Positions 1-5,083 of a DNA stretch of 5,359 bases are shown one piece after another (position 1 is the first letter of the stretch; the number at the start of each line of letters is the position of its first letter). The stretch covers positions 1 to 5,359 of the forward strand of contig JBKHJA010000131.1 in the NCBI GenBank assembly GCA_046538375.1. The letters are read 5' to 3'. The position numbers and the translations under genes are program-made. The notes beneath the pieces were generated by a model. It saw only the letters and a list, made by a program, of their open reading frames with translations. It made no database searches and was not told the origin of the DNA. Source of the stretch: JBKHJA01 sp046538375. Its GTDB lineage: Bacteria > Acidobacteriota > Aminicenantia > Aminicenantales > Aminicenantaceae.

Positions 1-132
1 ACAGCCATTATGTCTTCCTACAAAACAATACAATAAAACCCTGCTCTACTAAAGGGAATTATATATTTTGCTTTTTTCCGATTTTCTCCCATATATCGAC
101 TGAAGTAAACTGAAGCAAGAAGATTGGTCTAT
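1..132. other. Non-coding flank downstream of the SagB-like gene
   Basis: This stretch is AT-rich with no convincing open frame. The only structure is a 4-bp CCCT/AGGG pairing (about 40-57) followed on the minus strand by a broken T-rich run. That is too weak to call as the terminator of the SagB-like gene. Confidence 0.5.
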
Positions 133-708
133 CTACTTTTCATAACCAAAAGGAATAATGTAAATGGGATCGACATTTTTTGGAAGATCCAAAACCCGCT
201 TGACCTGTTCATCACGAAAAGCTCCCACCGGAACGGATCCCAATCCTAAAGCCACTGCCTCCAATTCCATATTCTGCGCACAATGTCCCACTTCTATGTA
301 CACATATCTTTCTCCTCTTTTTCCGTAATACAGGCAGGTTCTTTCAAAATCAGCACAGACGATGACATTCAAGGGGGCCTCAAAAATAAACATCTGGTTT
401 AGAGAGGCTTTGGCTAAATCTCTGCCCGATTCGCCTTCTTTTACCCTCTCTAATACATGTTTATCCGGATTATAACGGAAAACTCCTTTCCTTTTTAAAA
501 CCGCATAAATCTCCAGCGGATAGGTGGCCCCGGCGGAAGGAACTGTTTTTCTGCTGCCTTTTTTGCCTTGTCCGGCCCACAATATTTGTGAAATTTTTTC
601 TATTTCTATCTCCTTATCCATAAAACTTCTCACACTTTGTCTCTCCAGTATGCACTCCTGGAGGGTTTTGGTTCCTTTCGATTTTGGCTCAGGAAGATCA
701 ATTTCCAT
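133..708 (-). CDS. Stand-alone SagB-type FMN-dependent oxidoreductase (nitroreductase superfamily)
   Basis: Seen: 191 residues from the chosen ATG. An N-terminal arginine motif RQSVR (residues 23-27) is where this superfamily grips the FMN phosphate. PSAGATYPLEIY (57-68) is the hallmark of the SagB/ThcOx subgroup. EVGHCAQN (139-146), GLGSVPVGAF (155-164) and a closing PFGY (186-189) follow in the usual order. There is no signal peptide or membrane segment, so it is probably cytoplasmic. The length fits a complete single-domain member. Family knowledge: SagB-like enzymes use FMN to oxidise substrates, classically azolines to azoles in RiPP maturation, but many single-domain members stand alone with unknown substrates. 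No YcaO protein or precursor peptide is visible nearby, so I infer a general redox role of unknown substrate. It lies 89 bases downstream of the helical-protein gene on the same strand and may be co-transcribed with it. Start: GTG at 717, ATG at 714 and ATG at 708 are all in frame. I chose 708 for its spacing from the Shine-Dalgarno; 714 is nearly as good. The stop is TAG. Confidence 0.9.
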   Translation of the reverse strand: MEIDLPEPKSKGTKTLQECILERQSVRSFMDKEIEIEKISQILWAGQGKKGSRKTVPSAGATYPLEIYAVLKRKGVFRYNPDKHVLERVKEGESGRDLAKASLNQMFIFEAPLNVIVCADFERTCLYYGKRGERYVYIEVGHCAQNMELEAVALGLGSVPVGAFRDEQVKRVLDLPKNVDPIYIIPFGYEK

Positions 709-716
709 ACACATCA

Positions 717-723
717 CTCCTCC
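717..723 (-). promoter_or_regulatory. Ribosome binding site deciding the start of the SagB-like gene
   Basis: The minus strand reads GGAGGAG here. The spacer from AGGAG to the ATG at 708 is 8 bases. From GGAGG to the ATG at 714 it is only 4, and the GTG at 717 overlaps the site itself. The spacing therefore favours 708, with 714 as the alternative, and makes the GTG unlikely. Confidence 0.75.
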
Positions 724-797
724 AAAATGTATGACCTAACGGAATTTCATCTTTTTGGTTAAATCAAAATATTCTGCCAAAAAAACTAAACCCTGAA

Positions 798-1148
798 TCA
801 GAGAAGATTCTTATTTTCCAGTTCTTCCATGGACCTTTGGCAGGATGTGGTGATGGCGGACAGGGCTTCTGAAATAGATAGGCTTATTTCTGAAAATTCA
901 TATATCTTTCCTATAGCTTCTATAACTTTTTCCTCAGCCTTCAATAAGCTGTCTGATTTCTCTGTTCCCTGGGCAATTCTGATCTCACCCAATAATCCCT
1001 CCAGGAATGAATGCATCAATTCTTCAGCACCCTTTCTTTCCGCACCTTTAAAAGTGTTCATCTTCGCCAGAAGCTTAAAAGCAATGATGAGTTCTGACTT
1101 GATCTTTTCTGAGTATTGATAAACGAGAATTGCTTTTCGAGTGTTCAT
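798..1148 (-). CDS. Hypothetical small all-helical protein, unrecognised family
   Basis: I do not recognise this 116-residue protein. Seen: no signal peptide, no transmembrane stretch, no glycine-rich nucleotide-binding loop and no cysteine pairs (a single Cys at 103). The residue pattern is heptad-like and strongly helical throughout. Four amphipathic helices can be read at roughly residues 4-30, 40-60, 63-85 and 90-112. Lys and Glu are abundant and there are no prolines, as in a soluble four-helix bundle. The best landmarks are HSFLEGLLGEIRIAQG (46-61) and AITTSCQRSMEEL (98-110). It could be a distant four-helix-bundle (S23/IVP-like) or HEPN-like fold, but I see neither the diagnostic four-helix-bundle signature nor the RxxxxH motif of HEPN nucleases. 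It is the first gene of a possible two-gene unit with the SagB-like oxidoreductase. Start: ATGs at 1157 and 1148 are in frame. The second has the better ribosome-binding spacing, so it was chosen. The codon pattern and upstream signals support a real gene. Confidence 0.7.
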   Translation of the reverse strand: MNTRKAILVYQYSEKIKSELIIAFKLLAKMNTFKGAERKGAEELMHSFLEGLLGEIRIAQGTEKSDSLLKAEEKVIEAIGKIYEFSEISLSISEALSAITTSCQRSMEELENKNLL

Positions 1149-1163
1149 CCTTTCCATCCTTTC
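1146..1163 (-). promoter_or_regulatory. Tandemly duplicated ribosome-binding/start module
   Basis: The minus strand reads GAAAGGATG twice in a row. The first GAAAGG touches the first ATG (1157), which is too close to serve it, but lies 9 bases before the second ATG (1148), a workable distance. This supports initiation at 1148, with the duplicated copy encoding Met-Glu-Arg if the first ATG is ever used. Confidence 0.6.
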
Positions 1164-1165
1164 TA

Positions 1166-1182
1166 TTCAGCTTTTGACTGAA
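1166..1182. repeat. Small inverted repeat at the predicted transcript start of the helical-protein gene
   Basis: TTCAG, a 7-base loop, then CTGAA form a perfect 5-bp inverted repeat. It begins at about the first transcribed base predicted from the minus-strand promoter at 1188-1216. It could be a 5' stem-loop in the leader or half of an operator. It is short, and chance is a fair alternative. Confidence 0.3.
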
Positions 1183-1183
1183 C

Positions 1184-1233
1184 AAGAATTTTACTTCAGA
1201 TGTTAAGAATTTACAAACAGACGAAAAATTCTT
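1184..1233. repeat. Cluster of three AAGAATT motifs in the divergent intergenic region
   Basis: AAGAATT occurs at 1184-1190 and 1205-1211 on the plus strand and at 1233-1227 on the minus strand, with start-to-start spacing of 21-22 bases. The first two extend as AAGAATTTTAC and AAGAATTTAC. The second and third form an 8-bp inverted repeat (1205-1212 with 1226-1233) around a 13-base loop. The cluster spans the minus-strand promoter, where a regulator would bind, but the composition is AT-rich and no regulator gene is in view. Confidence 0.35.
1188..1216 (-). promoter_or_regulatory. Candidate sigma70 promoter for the helical protein and SagB genes
   Basis: On the minus strand, TTGTAA (1216-1211; four of six consensus bases) is followed after exactly 17 bp by TAAAAT (1193-1188; five of six). 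This predicts a start near 1181 and a leader of about 33 bases ahead of the ATG at 1148. No good separate promoter was seen in the 718-797 gap, which fits co-transcription of the two minus-strand genes. The surrounding DNA is AT-rich, so some chance matching is expected. Confidence 0.5.
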
Positions 1234-1246
1234 TGGCCCCTGTTTA

Positions 1247-1275
1247 TTGACGGCAAAAGGATCTGTTTGTATAAT
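1247..1275 (+). promoter_or_regulatory. Near-consensus sigma70 promoter for the aminotransferase gene
   Basis: TTGACG (1247-1252; five of six consensus bases) and a perfect TATAAT (1270-1275) are separated by exactly 17 bp. The predicted transcript start is near 1282, giving a leader of about 70 bases before the ATG at 1355. The orientation and position fit the aminotransferase. This is the best promoter in the window and suggests fairly strong basal transcription. Its -35 box is about 30 bp from that of the divergent minus-strand candidate. Confidence 0.75.
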
Positions 1276-1354
1276 CCCTCTGTTGCTGAATGAAGTATTC
1301 CCTTACATCCATGAATAATACAGATCAAAAAAACACTGAGCAATAATTATTGAA

Positions 1355-2527
1355 ATGAGTCAAGAATACGATCCGCTGGCCTCGGTACAGGCTGCCGGCC
1401 CGCCGGGAACCATTTCATTCATCTATGGCCTTCCTGACCCATCCACATTTCCTGTGGACGAGCTGCGGGATGCTTTTGATCAGGTATTCGGAAAAAGCTC
1501 CGCTTTAGCCCTACAATATGGCCCTGAACAAGGGTACGGCCCCTTGATCGATTACCTGCGAGAAAAAATTCGGCGGGAGGAAGGCATCTCTCTGGAAAGA
1601 CCTCAAATCATGCTGTCTGGCGGAGCCTCACAAGCTCTGGACCATATCTGTTCGTTGTTTACCCGGCCAGGGGATTACGTGCTGGTGGAAGCCCCCACCT
1701 ATCATGAATCCCTTCAGCTCTTCCGCGATCACCGTCTCCAGCCCTTGCAAATTCCCATCGATGAACAAGGATTGAAGGCGGAAGAGCTGGCCTCCTGTTT
1801 GAATTCACTCAGAAAAAAAGGAGAGGAAGCGCGTCTGCTTTATGTTATTCCCAATTTCCAGAATCCCAGCGGAATCACTCTTTCTGAAAAAAGAAGAAAG
1901 GCTGTTCTTGATGTTGTTAAAGAAACAAATATATTGGTGGTGGAAGATGATGTTTACTTCGACCTCTCTTTTGAGGAGTCAAAACTGCCTTCGCTTTTTT
2001 CCCTGGAGCATAGAGAGGGTGTGATTCGGCTGGGGAGTTTTTCCAAAATCATAGCCCCTGGATTGAGGCTGGGCTGGATCATGGGTCCTTCTAAATCCAT
2101 TGAGCTGTTGACCGAAAGCGGCCTGCGGCGTATGGGCGGAGGTCCCAACCCCCTGGCGGCCAATGCCATCTCTCTCTACTGCCAGAAAGGACATCTCGAA
2201 TCCCACATCGATTCTGTCCGCTCGGTGTACAGGAAAAGACGGGATATCATGCTGGAGACTTTACAATCAGACATGCCCGAAGGAGTTCACTGGACAAAAC
2301 CTCAGGGCGGTTTTTTTGTGTGGCTCACTCTCCCTCATCATCTTCGAGCAGAAAAAGTGGTAAAACAGGCGAAGTCAAACCGGCTGTTGATTCTGGCAGG
2401 TGATCCTTTCTTTGCCCAATCCGTTCCCGGTCAGCACTTGAGGCTTGCCTTCAGCTACCTGGCCGCAGAGAAAATCCGAGAAGGAATCGAAAAGCTAGCT
2501 CATATTTTGAGATCTTCAGAATTTTAA
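1355..2527 (+). CDS. PLP-dependent fold-type I aminotransferase, MocR-like catalytic domain without DNA-binding domain
   Basis: Seen: 390 residues carrying a full set of PLP-enzyme landmarks. These are GLPDPSTFP (25-33), the phosphate-contacting SGGASQ (88-93), the PLP ring-stacking area around Tyr116, FQNPSG with Asn170 (168-173), EDDVY with Asp198 and Tyr201, the Schiff-base Lys231 in SFSKIIAPGLRLGW (228-241), and Arg363 in LRLAFS, which binds the substrate carboxylate. Family knowledge: it belongs to the COG1167-type group that includes 2-aminoadipate aminotransferase LysN and yeast YER152C-like proteins. The GGGPNP segment (261-266) looks more like the YER152C type. There is no N-terminal winged-helix domain, so it is an enzyme and not a MocR regulator. 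It is cytoplasmic; the substrate is undetermined (aminoadipate, aromatic or branched-chain amino acids are all possible). The N-terminus is about 20 residues shorter than LysN. An in-frame TGA at 1337 blocks extension, and no strong Shine-Dalgarno precedes the ATG. It is apparently a single-gene transcript. Confidence 0.93.
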   Translation: MSQEYDPLASVQAAGPPGTISFIYGLPDPSTFPVDELRDAFDQVFGKSSALALQYGPEQGYGPLIDYLREKIRREEGISLERPQIMLSGGASQALDHICSLFTRPGDYVLVEAPTYHESLQLFRDHRLQPLQIPIDEQGLKAEELASCLNSLRKKGEEARLLYVIPNFQNPSGITLSEKRRKAVLDVVKETNILVVEDDVYFDLSFEESKLPSLFSLEHREGVIRLGSFSKIIAPGLRLGWIMGPSKSIELLTESGLRRMGGGPNPLAANAISLYCQKGHLESHIDSVRSVYRKRRDIMLETLQSDMPEGVHWTKPQGGFFVWLTLPHHLRAEKVVKQAKSNRLLILAGDPFFAQSVPGQHLRLAFSYLAAEKIREGIEKLAHILRSSEF

Positions 2528-2575
2528 ACCTGAGTTCGATCCTAGAATCTGAGGAACTACATGAATTATGAGTTA
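2528..2575. other. Convergent intergenic gap without a clear terminator
   Basis: These 48 bases separate the converging ends of the aminotransferase and peptidase genes. I see no GC-rich hairpin followed by a T-run on either strand. The best pairing is a 7-bp stem with one G-T pair between CTTCAGA, inside the aminotransferase 3' end, and TCTGAGG. Its loop is long and it has no T-tract. Termination may be factor-dependent, or transcripts may overlap. Confidence 0.5.
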
Positions 2576-4780
2576 TCAGCGAATTTCCCTTATTTTCTGG
2601 CGAAGCGCCGTAAGCCTCTCCACTCGGTTCCGGAGCGCTGAAATATAAATATCAGCTTCCTCCTTGGCCTCTTTTAGCTCTCCCTTGTCCAGGGCGAAAC
2701 GGATTCCGGGTAAAGTGCTTCCAGAGACACCCTCGAATTCATAACTGCTGCCTGCAAAAAGATTACGATCCGTGGGCATATCCTTTCGACCTCGGCTTCG
2801 GAAAAAATCCACAAATCCTTGGCGTATCATTTGATTGATCTCTTTAAGCTCTGATACCGAGGCTTTGATTCTTGATTCTTCAACCAGAAGCGAAGCAGAT
2901 TCTTTCTCCAAAGCTTCGGCCTCCTTCTCCCATCGTTCGATGAGCTGGAAGGCCTCATCCAGCCTGGGTACTGACTGTCCTCTTTTCTCTGCCACCCTTT
3001 CTAGATCTTCATACACTTTTCTCCAAAACCATGCCTCTTCCACAAAATCGACGGGAAGCAGGTCAGCGTTAGCCAGCCGGAGTGCCATCATGCCTTGAAG
3101 CTTGGACATCAGGATATGATACTCAAAGGTGGGATCAGCCACTGTTTTCATCCAATGAAAATTATCATAGATGGAGTGGTACATTCCGTAGTCAGCGCCG
3201 TAATACATGTCTGAAGAAGGAAGAGCCAGGTAATAATAGAATGGAGCGGCATCATCCCACGGTATCTCAAAAACGTAGGGCTGGGAGAGTCTTTTGTCAG
3301 GATCAAAGAACAATCCCCACCCATCCACACTGGGCACCTGCCTGAATTGATTTTGAAGGTCCCGCCAGACATTAAACAGGCTCCGGTGAGTTCTGGGGTC
3401 ATCAATGTCGCGGGCAACGGCTCTGAAGAGCTTATGAAGTCCGGTATGAGAGCGCACAGAAAGGGGCCTTTCTGTATTGAACACAGAAGAGTCCATGTTG
3501 ATATAGGCCACTGCTTTTTTTGAAAGTTCCTGAGCATGTTCTTCCACCCATTCTGTACTCCCACCTAGAAACATCTCTTCAGCGTCCCAGAAGCATATTA
3601 TGATGGTTCTTTTGGGCCGAAAACCCTGCTCAGCCAGCTCGCCAAATGCCCTGGCTAGCTCCAGCTGCGAGGCGGTGCCGCTGGAGGGATCCCCACCTCC
3701 GTAAATTATAGCATCATGGTGATTCCCGATGAGCACCCACTGATCTGGATGCTCACTGCCCTCCAGTCGTCCTATGACATTGAACATGTGTCTATCACGG
3801 TTATCCATTTCGGTCTGGATGTGCAGCTTCGCCGGTCCGGGTCCCAGCTTATAAGTCACCCCTAGCGCACCCTGCCAGTTTCGAGGTGCAGTGGGTCCTT
3901 CCATAAGTTTAAGAATATGTTCAGCACTTCGATAAGAAATGGCCAGGGCCGGGATTTGAGGAAACGCGACTTCCTCTATCTTCAACCGCCTTGCATCCTT
4001 GACCGAAGCCCAACCCGGCGACAACGGGTCACCAGTGCTAGGGACATAATCAAAGATAACGGATCGCCGCATGATCGATCCAGGGGGACGCCAGTTGCCC
4101 TTGGGATAAACATCACCATACGGGTAGCCGTCCTCCTGAGGATCGGCATAGAGCACCACCCCGGCTGCGCCAAACTTCTCAGCATTGCGAATCTTTCTCC
4201 CGTCGCTGGTCCTGAAATAGCGTATAAGCAGGATTTTCCCCTTAAGATTGATGCCCATCTCCTCCAGAGTGCGAAGATCTCTCTCAGATCCATGATGGGC
4301 ATAGACCACATGTCCCCTGGCTTCTCCTGACGGCGAGAAAAGGATCCAGCCTGGATGTTCTTCAACATTATCAGTGAAAGGATCTCCTTCGATGTGGTCT
4401 TCTATTGTGGGAATAGCCTCTTGAACAGGCTCAACCAGCCTTGCGGAAACGGATACTGGAGCGGAAAGATATCCGTCGTAGCAGGCGGTCTCTGTCTTGA
4501 AGCCATACTCCTCCATATACTTGTGGAGGGACTCCGCGATGACACGGGTTCTTTCCGATCCGGCAAGATGAGGCTTACTGGTTATCCAACGAAGATGTTC
4601 CTCTGCCCTCTGAGAAGAAAGCAGTTCCTTAAGACGGTTTTCATACTCTATCTCCCAAGCTGCCGACAGAGCTGAAAATCTCCACAAATCATCCGGCTGC
4701 TCTTCTTTTGCCAAGAAGATGTTCGAACCCAACCATATCATGGATATGGCTATGGGAATGAGAATTTTGGCTTTGTTCAT
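2576..4780 (-). CDS. Exported M28 family zinc metallopeptidase, glutamate carboxypeptidase II-like
   Basis: Seen: 734 residues. A Lys-containing start followed by a hydrophobic stretch (6-24) looks like a signal peptide or N-terminal anchor. The best cleavage is after Ala24, though Phe at -3 is not ideal. A PA domain lies at about 155-295, with KILLIRYFR (182-190) and EKFGAAGVVLYADP (201-214). The M28 catalytic core has every expected two-zinc ligand: His354 (GNHHD), Asp364 (GGDPSSG), catalytic Glu401 and ligand Glu402 (WDAEE), Asp430 (INMDSS) and His535 (YGMYHSIYD). The C-terminal part (about 580-734) is helical, with coiled-coil-like stretches, and matches the transferrin-receptor-like dimerisation domain. 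Order and length match the roughly 750-residue GCPII family, so it is probably a periplasmic or surface homodimeric peptidase that trims peptides or acyl-dipeptides. The arginines of the human S1 pocket appear replaced, so glutamate specificity should not be assumed. Start: GAAGGGAG (4794-4787) sits 6 bases before the ATG. It diverges from the amidohydrolase gene. Confidence 0.95.
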   Translation of the reverse strand: MNKAKILIPIAISMIWLGSNIFLAKEEQPDDLWRFSALSAAWEIEYENRLKELLSSQRAEEHLRWITSKPHLAGSERTRVIAESLHKYMEEYGFKTETACYDGYLSAPVSVSARLVEPVQEAIPTIEDHIEGDPFTDNVEEHPGWILFSPSGEARGHVVYAHHGSERDLRTLEEMGINLKGKILLIRYFRTSDGRKIRNAEKFGAAGVVLYADPQEDGYPYGDVYPKGNWRPPGSIMRRSVIFDYVPSTGDPLSPGWASVKDARRLKIEEVAFPQIPALAISYRSAEHILKLMEGPTAPRNWQGALGVTYKLGPGPAKLHIQTEMDNRDRHMFNVIGRLEGSEHPDQWVLIGNHHDAIIYGGGDPSSGTASQLELARAFGELAEQGFRPKRTIIICFWDAEEMFLGGSTEWVEEHAQELSKKAVAYINMDSSVFNTERPLSVRSHTGLHKLFRAVARDIDDPRTHRSLFNVWRDLQNQFRQVPSVDGWGLFFDPDKRLSQPYVFEIPWDDAAPFYYYLALPSSDMYYGADYGMYHSIYDNFHWMKTVADPTFEYHILMSKLQGMMALRLANADLLPVDFVEEAWFWRKVYEDLERVAEKRGQSVPRLDEAFQLIERWEKEAEALEKESASLLVEESRIKASVSELKEINQMIRQGFVDFFRSRGRKDMPTDRNLFAGSSYEFEGVSGSTLPGIRFALDKGELKEAKEEADIYISALRNRVERLTALRQKIREIR

Positions 4781-4858
4781 TTTTAACTCCCTTCATTTAA
4801 CTTGGCTGGCATGGCTTCTCAATTCTTTAACCGAGCCTTTTCCCGATAAAAAAGCCGC

Positions 4859-4889
4859 TTGACTTCTCGCCCAAGAATAATGTTATATT
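4859..4889 (+). promoter_or_regulatory. Weak candidate distal promoter for the amidohydrolase gene
   Basis: TTGACT (4859-4864) is followed by an extended -10, TGT then TATATT (4884-4889), with a 19-bp spacer. The spacer is long, but the TGN extension can compensate. The predicted start is at about 4896, which is the left edge of the 16-bp palindrome. The leader would be about 190 bases. Confidence 0.3.
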
Positions 4890-4895
4890 GAAGCC

Positions 4896-4911
4896 CTGTA
4901 TTATAATACAG
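4896..4911. repeat. Perfect 16-bp palindrome, possible operator
   Basis: CTGTATTATAATACAG equals its own reverse complement. It lies in the divergent region between the peptidase and amidohydrolase genes, just downstream of candidate promoters on both strands, and contains a TATAAT on each strand. A dimeric repressor could bind such a site and affect both genes. AT-rich sequence makes chance palindromes commoner, and no regulator gene is in view. Confidence 0.4.
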
Positions 4912-4927
4912 ATTCCTCCCTAGAATG

Positions 4928-4956
4928 AACATAAGATTGCTGAATGGTATCATCAA
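4928..4956 (-). promoter_or_regulatory. Weak candidate promoter for the M28 peptidase gene
   Basis: On the minus strand, TTGATG (4956-4951) and TATGTT (4933-4928) are separated by 17 bp, each matching four of six consensus bases. The start would be near 4921, giving a leader of about 140 bases that passes through the palindrome at 4896-4911. The call rests on spacing and position only. Confidence 0.3.
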
Positions 4957-5026
4957 TAAAATAATTTTTAGTCGATAGTATGAAGGAAGACAGTAGGTTT
5001 CCATCTTCCTTTCTTGGAATGTCAAA

Positions 5027-5035
5027 TGTTAATAT
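5027..5035 (+). promoter_or_regulatory. Candidate extended -10 close to the amidohydrolase gene
   Basis: TGT followed by TAATAT forms an extended -10 motif with no recognisable -35 box at 17 bp. A start near 5042 would give a compact leader of about 42 bases made almost entirely of the T-rich tract. It competes with the distal candidate at 4859-4889. Confidence 0.25.
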
Positions 5036-5040
5036 GCGAC

Positions 5041-5079
5041 CCCTTTTTTATTTTATTTTTTTATTTTTATTGAGGAGGT
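5041..5079 (+). promoter_or_regulatory. U-rich leader and strong ribosome binding site of the amidohydrolase gene
   Basis: From 5044 to 5070 the plus strand is T apart from a few A residues. GAGGAGGT (5072-5079) follows, with AGGAGG ending 5 bases before the ATG at 5084. This is the strongest Shine-Dalgarno in the window. Unstructured U-rich sequence next to a ribosome binding site is known to favour ribosomal protein S1 binding and initiation, so efficient translation is a reasonable inference. Confidence 0.7.
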
Positions 5080-5083
5080 AAAT

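Noticed and set aside
100..119. Two tandem 10-base units beginning CTGAAG
   Set aside because: Only two imperfect copies (8 of 10 bases) and no link to any gene or structure.
779..810. Possible terminator after the helical-protein gene: GAATC/GATTC hairpin with a T-run
   Set aside because: The stem is only 5 bp and AT-rich, it overlaps the stop codon, and the seven-T run is 9 bases away, so it is unlikely to terminate transcription.
829..1119. Plus-strand 96-codon frame opposite the helical-protein gene
   Set aside because: Both strands are open here, so I weighed each. The minus frame has a promoter candidate, a duplicated ribosome-binding module and a neighbour on its strand; the plus frame has no Shine-Dalgarno and low-complexity Ser/Ile content.
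3148..3564. 138-codon minus-strand open frame inside the peptidase gene
   Set aside because: It is another frame of the M28 coding sequence, which carries all catalytic residues in its own frame; the alternate product has no recognisable motif.
3917..4675. Plus-strand open frames antisense to the peptidase gene (3917-4330 and 4355-4675)
   Set aside because: Their products have no domain-like pattern and no good ribosome binding site; they mirror the coding bias of the M28 gene.
4983..5011. Inverted repeat AAGGAAGA/TCTTCCTT with a 13-base loop
   Set aside because: It is an 8-bp purine/pyrimidine stem with a long loop and no adjoining T-run or promoter geometry; low complexity makes it an easy chance match.
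4819..5025. Minus-strand 68-codon open frame in the intergenic region, starting with TTG
   Set aside because: It lies in AT-rich DNA over the candidate promoters and palindrome, starts with TTG without a well-placed ribosome binding site, and encodes an Ile/Leu/Tyr-rich sequence with no recognisable motif.
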